Positions 8,876 through 18,551 of a stretch of DNA of 64,000 nt are shown in pieces. Source of the stretch: Halieaceae bacterium UBA4452 (GTDB lineage Bacteria > Pseudomonadota > Gammaproteobacteria > Pseudomonadales > Halieaceae). The stretch is taken from NCBI GenBank assembly GCA_002389505.1, contig DGPA01000041.1:1988-65987 (forward strand). The letters run 5' to 3'. A model generated the notes under the pieces. That model ran no database searches, was not told where the DNA came from, and saw nothing but the letters and a program-made list of their open reading frames with translations. The position numbers and the translations under genes are program-made. Each line of letters opens with the position of its first letter. Position 1 is the stretch's first letter.

Positions 8876-11530
8876 ATGAGTACAGATTATCTTGATCCAG
8901 CTGAACTGCAGGAATGGCAAGACGCCCTTGATTCGATTGTCAAGCACAGGGGCTATCAGCAGGCAGGTGACATGCTTCGCTCAGTATCGGAGCACGCAGA
9001 GCAAACGGGCATTCCACTCCCTCAGGCTATTACCACCCCATTCAAAAATACGATTGCCGCAGAAAACGAGCGCACTATGCCCGGCGATCTGTTCATGGAA
9101 CGAAGAATTCGCTCTCTGATTCGCTGGAATGCTATGGCTATGGTCATGCGCGCCAACGATAACGAAGACGGTTTAGGGGGTCATATTTCCAGCTTTTCCT
9201 CAAGCGCGACGCTGTACGATGTGGGAATGAATCATTTTTTTCGAGGTACGGGTAATGGCCACCCAGGTGATTTGGTGTTTTACCAAGGCCATAGTGCGCC
9301 AGGTATGTATGCTCGATCTTTCCTAGAAGGCACGATTAACGAACAACAGTTAGAAAACTTTCGTCGGGAGGTGGATGGCAAGGGGCTCTCTTCCTACCCA
9401 CATCCCTGGCTAATGCCCGATTATTGGCAGTTCCCGACGGTGTCTATGGGCCTTGGTCCATTGCAAGCCATCTATCAGGCTCATGTTCAGAAATATCAGC
9501 AAAAACGCGGATTAGTGGACCATCGTGACCGTAAAATCTGGTGTTTTATGGGTGACGGCGAGTGCGATGAGCCTGAATCGCTCGGTGCCATAGGCCTTGC
9601 GGGTCGCGAGGGCCTTGGCAATCTTCACTTTGTCATTAATTGTAATCTGCAGCGCCTCGATGGTCCTGTTCGAGGAAATGGCAAGATTATTCAAGAGCTA
9701 GAGGGGGTGTTCCGAGGAGCGGGCTGGAACGTTATTAAAGTCATCTGGGGACGCAAGTGGGATCCACTCTTTGAGCGCGATAAGTCGGGCAAGTTACAGC
9801 AGATTATGAATGAGGTCTGCGATGGCGAGCTTCAAAACTGTAAATTCAATGGCGGCGCCTATACCCGGGAACATTTCTTTGGTAAGACCCCGGAGACACT
9901 GGAACTGGTTGAAGCCTTGAGTGACGATGACATTATGTACCTCAACCGAGGTGGGCATGACCCGTACAAAGTCTACGCTGCTTACGCCGCCGCATGCGAA
10001 GAAACTGAGCGCCCCACGGCTATTTTGGCCATGACGGTCAAGGGTTATGGAACCAGTGAGGCGGGGGAGGCCAGTAACGAGACCCATTCTCTGAAAAAGC
10101 TCGACATGAAGAGCCTGAAGGCCTTTCGCGACCGTTTTGGCGTACCTATCAGCGACAAACAGCTAAAAGACGTGCCGTTTTATCGCCCAGCTGCAGATAG
10201 CCCCGAGATGAACTATATGCGCGAGCGTCGCGCCCAGTTAGGTGGTCAGCTACCCGCCCGACGAGCGAAGGCGACGTCGCTGCCGGCCCCTGCTCGGTCA
10301 ACCTATGCTAGCCAGTTAAAAGGCAGTGGCAAACGGGAAATATCAACGACCATGGCGTTCGTTCGTATTTTATCGTCGCTCATAAAAGACAAAGACATTG
10401 GTGAGCGGGTCGTGCCCATTGTTCCCGATGAGGCACGCACCTTTGGTATGGAGGGCATGTTCCGCCAACTGGGTATCTACTCATCGGTGGGGCAACGGTA
10501 CACCCCTCACGATGCCGGCCAAATTCTTTACTACAAAGAAGCCGAAACGGGACAAATTTTAGAGGAGGGTATCAATGAGGCGGGTGCGTTTTCGGCATGG
10601 CTAGCTGCGGCTACCTCTTACAGCGTATCTGACTATCCCATGGTTCCTTTTTATATTTACTACTCTATGTTTGGGTTTCAGCGGATTGGTGATCTGGCCT
10701 GGGCGGCGGGTGACTCTCAAGCAAAGGGGTTTTTGATCGGTGCCACGGCGGGCCGCACGACGCTGAACGGTGAAGGCTTACAGCATCAGGACGGTCATAG
10801 CCACATGATGGCCGCGGCAATCCCCAATTGTATTAGCTACGACCCCACGTACGCCTATGAGTTGGCTGTCATTGTCCAAGATGGCATGAAACGCATGTTT
10901 GAAGCGGGCGAAAAATGTTTCTATTACATCACCACCATGAACGAGAACTATCGTCATCCCGACATGCCCGAGGACGTAGAAGAGGGCATTATTCGGGGGC
11001 TGTATCAAATCAAAACCTCGACGGCACGCCATACACTCCGTGTGCAGCTAATGGGTGCGGGAGCCATTCTTCGGGAAGTGGAAGCGGCAGCAGAGATATT
11101 AGAAACGCGCTACAACATCTGCGCGGATATCTGGAGTATGACCAGTATTAATGAGCTGGCTAGAGACGGTAAGGATGCGCAGCGCTGGAATATGTTGAAC
11201 CCCACTGAAACACCAAAAATTCCTTTTCTCACTGCGCAGCTACAGGACTGCGAAGGGCCCTTTATAGCCGCGACCGACTATATTAAGGCCCATACAGATC
11301 AAATTCGTGATCTGGTACCGGGGCGCTTCACGGTACTGGGCACCGACGGTTTTGGTCGCAGTGATACCCGCGCTAAGCTGCGGGAGTTTTTTGAGGTCGA
11401 TCGACGCTTTGTGGTCTTGGCGGCGTTAAAATCCTTGGCGGATGACGCGGTTATTGACGTTGGTGTGGTTGCACAAGCCATTACTGAGCTGGGCATTAAT
11501 GCTGACAAACCTAATCCACGCAGCGTGTAG
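8876..11530 (+). CDS. aceE: Pyruvate dehydrogenase E1 component, homodimeric type
   Basis: Thiamine-diphosphate enzyme that decarboxylates pyruvate and transfers the acetyl group to the lipoyl arm of E2. The 884 residues match the usual 880-890 of the homodimeric proteobacterial E1. The ThDP-binding stretch GDGECDEPES to NCNLQRLDGP (about 222-262) is intact, as are the family blocks SSFSSSATLYDVG and QHQDGHSHM. The start ATG 8876 is preceded by AAAGGA. aceF follows 19 bases downstream, making the normal aceEF operon; the E3 gene lpd is not in the window. No pdhR regulator gene is adjacent. Confidence 0.97.
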   Translation: MSTDYLDPAELQEWQDALDSIVKHRGYQQAGDMLRSVSEHAEQTGIPLPQAITTPFKNTIAAENERTMPGDLFMERRIRSLIRWNAMAMVMRANDNEDGLGGHISSFSSSATLYDVGMNHFFRGTGNGHPGDLVFYQGHSAPGMYARSFLEGTINEQQLENFRREVDGKGLSSYPHPWLMPDYWQFPTVSMGLGPLQAIYQAHVQKYQQKRGLVDHRDRKIWCFMGDGECDEPESLGAIGLAGREGLGNLHFVINCNLQRLDGPVRGNGKIIQELEGVFRGAGWNVIKVIWGRKWDPLFERDKSGKLQQIMNEVCDGELQNCKFNGGAYTREHFFGKTPETLELVEALSDDDIMYLNRGGHDPYKVYAAYAAACEETERPTAILAMTVKGYGTSEAGEASNETHSLKKLDMKSLKAFRDRFGVPISDKQLKDVPFYRPAADSPEMNYMRERRAQLGGQLPARRAKATSLPAPARSTYASQLKGSGKREISTTMAFVRILSSLIKDKDIGERVVPIVPDEARTFGMEGMFRQLGIYSSVGQRYTPHDAGQILYYKEAETGQILEEGINEAGAFSAWLAAATSYSVSDYPMVPFYIYYSMFGFQRIGDLAWAAGDSQAKGFLIGATAGRTTLNGEGLQHQDGHSHMMAAAIPNCISYDPTYAYELAVIVQDGMKRMFEAGEKCFYYITTMNENYRHPDMPEDVEEGIIRGLYQIKTSTARHTLRVQLMGAGAILREVEAAAEILETRYNICADIWSMTSINELARDGKDAQRWNMLNPTETPKIPFLTAQLQDCEGPFIAATDYIKAHTDQIRDLVPGRFTVLGTDGFGRSDTRAKLREFFEVDRRFVVLAALKSLADDAVIDVGVVAQAITELGINADKPNPRSV

Positions 11531-11549
11531 TCGGCAAAGGGAGAGCATT

Positions 11550-12929
11550 GTGAAGCAAACAACGATAACGGTACCGGACATTGGTGGTGCCGAGGGCGCC
11601 GAAGTGGTCGAGGTCTTAGTCAGTATCGGCGACACTGTGGCGCTCGAGCAGAGCCTCATTGTGCTGGAATCTGATAAGGCGTCCATGGAAATACCGGCGA
11701 GTTGCGCTGGTGAAGTTGTGGATATCAAAGTGGCGGTGGGTGACGAACTGTCGGAGGGGGATGCCATTGTCATCGTCGCTGCGGTAGAGGCTGCCGCGGA
11801 TCTCGAGGCGAGCGCCGATCCCGCCGCGATTAACCCTGAAACCGAACAGCAGCTGTCAACACCTCAAGAGAGTGAGTCGGTGCCGCCGCGCAGTGCGCCA
11901 GTGACGTCTACATCCTCGCCACCGTCCACCGGCGTGGTAGCAGGTGTATCCCAGGTCGCCTCGACCTCAATGACCGACACGCCAGCCCGTTCGGTAAGTA
12001 ACGGGGATGCGGCAAGCGATCAATCCAGTGTTTATGCAGGCCCCGCCGTCCGTAAGCTCGCTCGAGAATTTGGTATCAGGCTGACGGATGTCTCGGGGAG
12101 CGGTCCTAAAGGTCGCGTGACTAAGGCCGATTTACATCGCTTTGTCCAACAAACTCTCGATAGCACCATGGGGGCGTCGGTGGTCTCAGGTACGGGCATT
12201 CCCGTTATGCCCGAGATCGATTTTAGCCAGTTTGGTGAGATAGATGCGCAGCCCCGAAGCCGTCTTGAAAAGCTCACCGCTAGCAACATGTCTAGGGCCT
12301 GGTTGACCATTCCTCATGTCACTCAATTTGATGATGCAGATATCACTGAGCTAGAGGCATTTAGGCACTCATTGAAGGCTGAAGCAGAGCAACGTAATAC
12401 GCGGATAACGCCATTACCTTTTTTGTTAAAAGCTTGTGCGGTCGCGCTCAACGCTAATCCGCAGTTAAAAACGTCTTTGGCCGACGGGGGTGATACGCTG
12501 GTGCATAAGCAGTTTTGTCACATCGGTATGGCGGTGGATACCCCGGCCGGACTGCTAGTGCCAGTCATCAGAGATGTTGATCGTAAGTCAATATGGGAGC
12601 TATCTGAGGAAGTCAGTGAATTGGCGGCTTTGGCACGGGATAAGAAGCTCAAGCCAGCGCAGATGCAGGGTGGCGTGTTTTCAATCAGCAGCCTCGGCGG
12701 CATTGGCGGACGCGGTTTTACCCCCATTGTGAACGCCCCTGAAGTGGCGATACTCGGTGTATCGAAGGCCAGTGTTCAGCCGGTCTGGGACGGAAGCCAA
12801 TTTTCCCCCAAGACACTGCTGCCGCTGTCGCTATCTTACGACCATCGAGTGGTTAACGGGGGGCATGCGGGACGTTTTTTGACGGAGTTAGTGGGCTTAT
12901 TGTCGGATATCCGCCGCCTGGTGCTGTAG
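11550..12929 (+). CDS. aceF: Dihydrolipoamide acetyltransferase E2 of pyruvate dehydrogenase
   Basis: Core of the pyruvate dehydrogenase complex; moves the acetyl group to CoA. I start it at GTG 11550 (VKQTTITVPDIGG), which has GGGAGAG before it and a 19-base gap from aceE; the longer frame overlapping aceE is not conserved-looking. Domains: one lipoyl domain (about 1-75, lysine in ESDKASME), an Ala/Pro/Ser-rich linker, a peripheral subunit-binding domain (about 160-195, GPAVRKLAREFGI), and the catalytic domain to 459. E. coli AceF has three lipoyl domains, so this is a short form. The active-site motif reads DHRVVNGG, with Asn where E. coli has Asp. Confidence 0.95.
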   Translation: MKQTTITVPDIGGAEGAEVVEVLVSIGDTVALEQSLIVLESDKASMEIPASCAGEVVDIKVAVGDELSEGDAIVIVAAVEAAADLEASADPAAINPETEQQLSTPQESESVPPRSAPVTSTSSPPSTGVVAGVSQVASTSMTDTPARSVSNGDAASDQSSVYAGPAVRKLAREFGIRLTDVSGSGPKGRVTKADLHRFVQQTLDSTMGASVVSGTGIPVMPEIDFSQFGEIDAQPRSRLEKLTASNMSRAWLTIPHVTQFDDADITELEAFRHSLKAEAEQRNTRITPLPFLLKACAVALNANPQLKTSLADGGDTLVHKQFCHIGMAVDTPAGLLVPVIRDVDRKSIWELSEEVSELAALARDKKLKPAQMQGGVFSISSLGGIGGRGFTPIVNAPEVAILGVSKASVQPVWDGSQFSPKTLLPLSLSYDHRVVNGGHAGRFLTELVGLLSDIRRLVL

Positions 12930-12934
12930 TGTGG

Positions 12935-15535
12935 CTAGCCGGTGTTGCGCATGCCTGCTGCGACACCCGCGATAGTGACCATGAGTGCCTGTTCAACGGC
13001 GGGGTCTTGGGCGTCCCTTATTCGTCGCAGTAATTCGACCTGTAATAGGTTCAGTGGTGCGGTGTAAACATTGCGCAAATGGATGGACGTCATAGCCCAC
13101 TCGTCATGAATAAGTAAGCGATCACTTTCTTTTAAAGACAGCAATGTCGCAATGTCTTTTGTGAGTTGTTGCCGTAAACCCTCACCAATACGTTGTAGCT
13201 CAGGACTCACTAGTAGCCGATCATAGAGATGAGCGATATTGAGATCTGTCTTGGCAAATACCATCTCAAGCATGGACAGTCGGGAACGGAAAAACGGCCA
13301 CGCATTGGCCATGGACCTCAAGCTATCCTCATATCCGTCGTCAACGGCGGTTTGTAGTGCGGCTCCCGCACCTAGCCAAGCGGGAAGCATAAGTCGGTTT
13401 TGCGACCAGGAAAAAATCCACGGGATGGCCCGTAAGCTTTCTATGCCGCCATCCGAGCGCCGTCGAGCTGGGCGAGAGCCTAAGGGCAAGCTAGCTAATT
13501 CTGCCTCCGGGGTCGCCTGACGAAAATAAGGAACAAAGTGGGGTTCCTCTCGAACCCAGCGCCGGTAGTGCAAGCAGGCGTCTGCAGCCAGCTTATCCAT
13601 AAGAACGCGCCAGGTCGGATCAGGTTCGGGTGGTGGCAGTAAGTTGGCTTGCAAAATCGCCGATGCATATTGGCCAAACGTGTTGATGGCCAGTGATTTG
13701 AGGCCTAGCTTGGTGCGAATCATTTCGCCCTGCTCCGTCACCCGTAGGCCGCGTTGCAAGGATCCGGGCGGCTGGGATAGCAGCGCCTGATGAGCCGGAG
13801 CGCCACCTCGGCCAATGGTACCGCCACGACCGTGAAACAGCCGTAAAGGTACGTCGTGGTGGGCGGCTACTTCGAGCAGTGATTCCTGCGCGCGATACTG
13901 CGCCCAGCCCGCTGTCAGCATGCCCGCGTCTTTGGCGCTGTCTGAATAGCCAATCATGACTACCATGCCTTGTTTCACGCGATCGCGGTAGCGCCCACAG
14001 TCTAATAGTGTGTCGACAATGTCAGCCGCATTGTCCAGATCGTCCAGTGTTTCAAATAAGGGAGCTACGGGAATGCTCTCGCAACAGTTTGTGATTTTCA
14101 GCAATAACTGCACCGCCAATACATCGGAGGCCGATCGGGCCATGGATATCACGTAGCATCCGAGCGCCTCGCGGGGGGTGTCTGCAATCACGCCAAACGT
14201 ATCGAGCACCTCCTTCACTGCTGCACTCGGTAGCCAGCCCTTGGGGATCAGGGGTCGTGGGGATTCCAGTTCCTCTCGGAGCCAAGCGATGCGCTGTGGC
14301 TCTTCCCACAGTGCATAGTCACCTAGGGTCAGGTATTGACTGAGTTCCGAGAGCACCTGGGTGTGCCGGCTACTTTCTTGGCGTATATCCAGTCGAATAA
14401 GATAGGGCCCAAAACAATGAGCTCGTTGCAAAGTGCGCTGAAGCCGTCCCTCGGCGATCACACTCAAACCGGTTGCCATTAAGGATGAATAGCACGCCTC
14501 GAGGGGCTCGTTGAGTGAGGCTTGGGTCAGCGGTGCCGGGGGGAGCTGTCCTTTCAAGGCCATTTCAATTGCAAATTTCTGCGTATGTAACGCATCTCTC
14601 AGTGGCCGCAAGGTGGCTCGATAGGGCTCGCGGGCATTGTTGGTTTGGCGCTGAAGGGCTGTTGAGGCCGTGTTCATTGACAGCTCTTCATACAGGACGG
14701 CCACGTCGGTATGAAACAGCTGGCAGGCCTGCCACTGGGCGAGTAACAGCACTCTCCGAGTGACGCTGGCGGTGACATTGGGGTTGCCATCGCGGTCACC
14801 ACCAATCCAGCTGGATATTTGAATAGGATGCCAGTCTTTTTTGGGCATCGCCACGCCATGTGTTTTGCACTGCGTAGTCAGTTGAGAGAGAAACTCTGGC
14901 ACTGCTTGCCACAATGAATTTTCGATCACGGCAAAACCCCAGCGGGCCTCGTCCTCGGGGCTTGGGCGAGTGCTTCTGAATTCATGTGTGTGCCAGATTT
15001 GTGCCACCAGTTCGGCTATTCGTTCATGAATAGGGCCATCATCGAAGGACATCTTTGATGCCATCTCGAGGTCACTCAGGCATTGATTGAGCTCACCGTG
15101 TTTATGAATCAGGGTACGTCGAGTGATTTCGGTGGGGTGTGCCGTCAGCACCAAGTCAATATGCAGTTGCTCAATGGCCTGCCCGATAGCCTCCGGCGTA
15201 ATGGACTCCTGCAGCAAGTCTAGCGTGTTGTTGAGGACTGAGGCCGCACTAAAATACTGCTCAGAGTGATTCGCAACGGTATGGTGCTGATCGGCAATAT
15301 TGGCCAGATTGAGAAACTGCGCGAATGAACGGGCGATGGCAAACACAGTGTCATCATCCAGTTGCTTGAGCATGCGATAAAGCGCATCGAGGCTGTCTTT
15401 AGCGCGAGTGCTTTTGGAGCACTGACGAATTTGTTCCACCTTCTCAAATAACGCTTTTCCCTCTGCTTTTTCTATGGTCTGGCCTAAAATACGCCCCAGA
15501 AGTCCTACGTTAGTGCGTAGTGCAGAGGTGTCCAT
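12935..15535 (-). CDS. ppc: Phosphoenolpyruvate carboxylase
   Basis: Cytoplasmic anaplerotic enzyme that carboxylates phosphoenolpyruvate to oxaloacetate. The 866 residues are close to the E. coli length of 883. Signature motifs are intact: LTAHPTEITRRT with the catalytic His, GYSDSAKDAG, and FHGRGGTIGRGGAP; the C-terminal end MRNTG matches the conserved family terminus. It is convergent with aceF (5 bases between stops). hexR is upstream on the same strand with a 44-base gap, so ppc may be read from the hexR promoter as well and come under HexR control. Confidence 0.97.
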   Translation of the reverse strand: MDTSALRTNVGLLGRILGQTIEKAEGKALFEKVEQIRQCSKSTRAKDSLDALYRMLKQLDDDTVFAIARSFAQFLNLANIADQHHTVANHSEQYFSAASVLNNTLDLLQESITPEAIGQAIEQLHIDLVLTAHPTEITRRTLIHKHGELNQCLSDLEMASKMSFDDGPIHERIAELVAQIWHTHEFRSTRPSPEDEARWGFAVIENSLWQAVPEFLSQLTTQCKTHGVAMPKKDWHPIQISSWIGGDRDGNPNVTASVTRRVLLLAQWQACQLFHTDVAVLYEELSMNTASTALQRQTNNAREPYRATLRPLRDALHTQKFAIEMALKGQLPPAPLTQASLNEPLEACYSSLMATGLSVIAEGRLQRTLQRAHCFGPYLIRLDIRQESSRHTQVLSELSQYLTLGDYALWEEPQRIAWLREELESPRPLIPKGWLPSAAVKEVLDTFGVIADTPREALGCYVISMARSASDVLAVQLLLKITNCCESIPVAPLFETLDDLDNAADIVDTLLDCGRYRDRVKQGMVVMIGYSDSAKDAGMLTAGWAQYRAQESLLEVAAHHDVPLRLFHGRGGTIGRGGAPAHQALLSQPPGSLQRGLRVTEQGEMIRTKLGLKSLAINTFGQYASAILQANLLPPPEPDPTWRVLMDKLAADACLHYRRWVREEPHFVPYFRQATPEAELASLPLGSRPARRRSDGGIESLRAIPWIFSWSQNRLMLPAWLGAGAALQTAVDDGYEDSLRSMANAWPFFRSRLSMLEMVFAKTDLNIAHLYDRLLVSPELQRIGEGLRQQLTKDIATLLSLKESDRLLIHDEWAMTSIHLRNVYTAPLNLLQVELLRRIRDAQDPAVEQALMVTIAGVAAGMRNTG

Positions 15536-15579
15536 AGGGTGGTTCCTCGTCGATGAGTGACGTTGAGTGATAGAGTAGT

Positions 15580-16440
15580 TCAGTCGCTATCGTCGGGCAG
15601 TCGAGTGTTCTTCACGCTGGCTTTGATTCTTGCCAAGTGAGGCAGAAAGCCTTCGCCTCGTTGTAACATCACGCCGATTGCTAAAACATCAAGAACCACT
15701 AACTGGACTATGCGTGAGGTCATTGGCAGGTAATCGTCGGTATTTTCCTTGTTGTCTAGGCCAATCACCACGTGGCTATGAGTTGCAAGGGGCGATGCTT
15801 CGCAGGTGAGTGACACGACGGTGGCTTCGGTTTTCCGAGCAAGCTCTGCTGCTTCAATAATCGCCTGAGTTCGTCCCGTATGTGAGATGCAAAAAAATAA
15901 GTCACCCACGCCACCGCTCGCGGCCAACATTCGCTGCATAAGCGGATCGGTATGGCTAGAAACGGGTACGTTAAATCGAAAGAATTTGTGTTCTGCATCT
16001 TTAGCGACGGCCGCCGATGTACCGAGGCCAAAAAAATGAATGCGACGTGCTTGGGACAGGTGGTTGACCACTCGCTCGATGGCGGGCAACGGTAAGGATT
16101 CTTTGGCCAGCATGAGCGCAGAGATGGTGTTGTCAAACAGTTTTCGCGGATAGGTATCTATGCTGTCGTCAAGCTCTACCGCACGGCTAATATACTTAAC
16201 CCCGCTCACTAAAGAGCGGGCTAGTTGGAGTTTGAAATCTGGGAAGCCAGTTGCCCCAAAACGCTTACAAAAACGATTGACGCTGGGCTCACTAACACTG
16301 GCCGCTGCCGCGAGCACGGCAATACTCGATCGCGTAGCCGCCTCGGGATTTTCAAGGATCGCATTGGCGACTTTGACCTCAGATTTGTTGAGCTCGGGCA
16401 GCGCCGCTGTGAGTCGGGTTAACAGATTACTGGTGCTCAT
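15580..16440 (-). CDS. hexR: HexR-like RpiR-family transcriptional regulator
   Basis: Sugar-phosphate-responsive repressor/activator of the RpiR family. From ATG 16440 (MSTSNLLTRL) the protein has 286 residues: an N-terminal helix-turn-helix domain (about 1-77, with SEPSVNRFCKRFGATGFPDF as the recognition region) and a C-terminal SIS sugar-isomerase-like domain (about 125-260, with FFGLGTSAAVAKDAEHKF and SHTGRTQAI). In known HexR proteins the SIS domain senses 2-keto-3-deoxy-6-phosphogluconate. It is divergent from gap over a region holding HexR-like boxes and sits beside the Entner-Doudoroff genes, which strongly favours the HexR assignment over other RpiR members. The longer frame to 16476 lacks a ribosome site. 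Confidence 0.93.
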   Translation of the reverse strand: MSTSNLLTRLTAALPELNKSEVKVANAILENPEAATRSSIAVLAAAASVSEPSVNRFCKRFGATGFPDFKLQLARSLVSGVKYISRAVELDDSIDTYPRKLFDNTISALMLAKESLPLPAIERVVNHLSQARRIHFFGLGTSAAVAKDAEHKFFRFNVPVSSHTDPLMQRMLAASGGVGDLFFCISHTGRTQAIIEAAELARKTEATVVSLTCEASPLATHSHVVIGLDNKENTDDYLPMTSRIVQLVVLDVLAIGVMLQRGEGFLPHLARIKASVKNTRLPDDSD

Positions 16441-16463
16441 CGGGCTATCATAAGTCAAAATTA

Positions 16464-16478
16464 TGTAATAAAACAAAA
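16464..16478 (+). promoter_or_regulatory. HexR-like box 1 between hexR and gap
   Basis: TGTAATAAAACAAAA shares its first 11 bases with the better box at 16516-16530; the right half is degenerate. It lies 24 bases upstream of the hexR ATG (minus strand), a good place for autoregulation. A further partial match on the minus strand lies near 16483-16497. Confidence 0.5.
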
Positions 16479-16515
16479 ATAAATACAGTTTTATTGCTAT
16501 TTCTAGCGTTTATTT

Positions 16516-16530
16516 TGTAATAAAACTACA
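16516..16530 (+). promoter_or_regulatory. HexR operator between hexR and gap
   Basis: TGTAATAAAACTACA is a near-perfect imperfect palindrome (its reverse complement is TGTAGTTTTATTACA) and fits the known HexR consensus TGTARTNNNNNYTACA-type boxes with TGTA and TACA ends. It lies 160 bases ahead of the gap start. Similar boxes precede edd, the other expected HexR target. Confidence 0.72.
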
Positions 16531-16689
16531 TTAAACTATGTGCGTCCGGTAGGCAGAGAATAACTTGGCAGGGGCAGTGTGCTTGCTCAGTGCAGTCGGG
16601 GCTGCTGGCAAAACCTGTGCAGGACGATTACCGGCAACAGGATTTGGTTGTCTGTAGGCGTCCGATCGATGACGAGGAGTCAATGCCAC

Positions 16690-17691
16690 ATGAAAGTAGC
16701 GATTAATGGATTCGGCCGCATTGGACGCACTATCTTACGCGCCTTGTATGAGCGTCCCGCGCTGCGAAATAGCATTGAAGTCGTCGCCATTAATGACCTA
16801 GGCGCGGCCAGCATTAACGCACATCTGTTGCAGTTCGATACCGCACACGGTCGATTTTTTATGGATGTTACTTCCGAAGAGGATGCCCTTTTAGTCGGCA
16901 ACGACCGGATTCAGGTACTGGCAGAGCGCGACCCCGCCAACCTGCCTTGGGGTGCGTTAAATGTGGACATTGTTTTTGAATGCACGGGCCATTTTACACA
17001 GCGCCATTTGGCAGATAAACACTTACAGGCCGGCGCGAGCAAAGTGCTATTGTCTGCTCCGGGTGTCGACGCTGATGCTACGGTGGTTTATGGAGTCAAT
17101 CACGAATCCCTTGCCGCTCACCATCGCATTGTATCGAACGCTTCTTGTACTACTAATTGCTTGGCCCCCATCGTTCACGCCTTGCATGAAGGTATTGGCA
17201 TTGACAGTGGGTTAATGACCACCATCCACTCTTATACCAATGACCAGCAGCTGTCGGATGTGTACCACGAAGATCTCTACCGTGCGCGCGCAGCCGGTCA
17301 CAGTATGATTCCCACTAAAACGGGGGCAGCCAAGGCTATTGGCTTGGTACTACCTGAACTCGACGGCTGTTTAGATGGCTTGGCTGTTCGCGTTCCCACG
17401 TTGAATGTCTCCTTGGTTGATCTCACCTTTACACCCCTGCGGAAGACCTCCATAGGGGAAATAAATGCGCTCATGCGGACGGCAGCTAGTAAGGACCGGT
17501 ATGGTGTTCTCGCGTGTAATGACCAGCCCTTGGTGTCGGTAGATTTTAATCACAATGCCTTTTCAAGCAATGTTGATCTCAACCATACGCGGGTTAATAA
17601 GGGCTTAGTGAAAGTGTTGTCTTGGTATGACAACGAGTGGGGGTTTTCAAATCGAATGCTTGATACTGCTGGTGTTATGGCCTCCCTTTAG
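16690..17691 (+). CDS. gap: Glyceraldehyde-3-phosphate dehydrogenase
   Basis: Glycolytic NAD-dependent oxidoreductase converting glyceraldehyde-3-phosphate to 1,3-bisphosphoglycerate. From ATG 16690 (MKVAINGFGRIGRT) it has 333 residues. The Rossmann motif GFGRIGR (7-13) and the Asn-Asp pair ending the second strand (VVAINDL, 35-36) suggest NAD use. The catalytic Cys153 is in SNASCTTNCLAP, the paired His in TTIHSYTNDQ, and the C-terminal WYDNEWGFSNRM is typical. GAGGAG lies 10 bases before the start. Divergent from hexR over a shared HexR-box region and convergent with the edd operon; it probably serves the lower branch of the Entner-Doudoroff pathway. Confidence 0.95.
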   Translation: MKVAINGFGRIGRTILRALYERPALRNSIEVVAINDLGAASINAHLLQFDTAHGRFFMDVTSEEDALLVGNDRIQVLAERDPANLPWGALNVDIVFECTGHFTQRHLADKHLQAGASKVLLSAPGVDADATVVYGVNHESLAAHHRIVSNASCTTNCLAPIVHALHEGIGIDSGLMTTIHSYTNDQQLSDVYHEDLYRARAAGHSMIPTKTGAAKAIGLVLPELDGCLDGLAVRVPTLNVSLVDLTFTPLRKTSIGEINALMRTAASKDRYGVLACNDQPLVSVDFNHNAFSSNVDLNHTRVNKGLVKVLSWYDNEWGFSNRMLDTAGVMASL

Positions 17692-17767
17692 TGTTACCGC
17701 GAGCAGCTGAGGCCGCGATAGAGACACCGTTTGGGTGAGCCTGACACCTAGCTGTTGAGCTGTTTAG

Positions 17768-17791
17768 AGAGGCCTTTGACCGCCTTTTTTT
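17768..17791 (+). terminator. Weak intrinsic terminator after gap
   Basis: AGAGGC (17768-17773) can pair with GCCTTT (17782-17787, one G-T pair) around an 8-base loop, followed by TTTT. It sits in the 164-base gap between the convergent gap and pgl genes. Stem is short. Confidence 0.4.
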
Positions 17792-17855
17792 CCAACCGTG
17801 GGCGTTAAGCCCAAGTTTCAAGATGAAATGCCATGAGAGTAGCGAAGAACAGCCG

Positions 17856-18551
17856 CTAATGGGGTGCATACCACAGTTCGAACTTGCCTATCGGTGCGGC
17901 AACCTGAGCTATCGGAGCCCGATTGGGTATTTCACCAGACTGTGACGCAGACCGGGCCTCGTAAAGGACCTGCAGTTTGTCGTCCCCGACAATATGGATA
18001 AACCCATTGCGGGTATGTGTCAGTCGGGTTAGGGATTGCGTCACCCGCGCATGTGGTGCGGTGGTCGGGTGGGTCATCAGCACAGACTCACTCGTCGTCA
18101 ATCCAACCGGCGTTTCGCGGGCACAAGGAAAAAGCGAGGCGGTGTGTTTATCGCCCCCCATGCCTAAGATAACCAAGTCATAGCAACCCACTGTGTCGAG
18201 GGCGGCTTGTACGGTGAGAAGATTACCGGCTTCATTGGGGTACTGTGGTGTTAAGGATATAGCAGTGGCTGCGGCTGCGTTGTCCTGCAGCAAGGTACGG
18301 GTTAATAGCCTTTCATTTGAATCGGGGTGATCGTCGGGTACCCAGCGCTCATCGGCAAGAATAATAGTCACCTTAGACCATGCTAACTCGGTCGTCGCGA
18401 GCCGACGGAAAAGGCCCTTCGGTGTGCTACCTCCGGATACCACAAAACTCGCGTGCCCGCGCTGGTCAATGGCAGTAGCCAGGATGTTCACAACCGCTTC
18501 TGCAAGCGCACTATCCAATGCTTCGACTGAGCCAAAGTGGTGTTCAGACAT
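17856..18551 (-). CDS. pgl: 6-phosphogluconolactonase
   Basis: Hydrolyses 6-phosphogluconolactone to 6-phosphogluconate, the second step from glucose-6-phosphate. From ATG 18551 (MSEHHFGSVE) it has 231 residues, normal for the DevB-type enzyme. Family blocks FVVSGGSTPKGLF (37-49), ILADERWVP (64-72) and SNERLL (78-83) are present. The motif usually read as GMGxDGHTASLFP is GMGGDKHTASLFP here, with Lys135 at a position normally Gly. The start overlaps the zwf stop by 8 bases, so it is translationally coupled and last in the edd-glk-eda-zwf-pgl operon. Confidence 0.94.
   Translation of the reverse strand: MSEHHFGSVEALDSALAEAVVNILATAIDQRGHASFVVSGGSTPKGLFRRLATTELAWSKVTIILADERWVPDDHPDSNERLLTRTLLQDNAAAATAISLTPQYPNEAGNLLTVQAALDTVGCYDLVILGMGGDKHTASLFPCARETPVGLTTSESVLMTHPTTAPHARVTQSLTRLTHTRNGFIHIVGDDKLQVLYEARSASQSGEIPNRAPIAQVAAPIGKFELWYAPH

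Noticed and set aside
17675..17869. Leftward 64-codon frame between gap and pgl
   Set aside because: Covers the terminator region, lacks a ribosome site and has low protein-like character.
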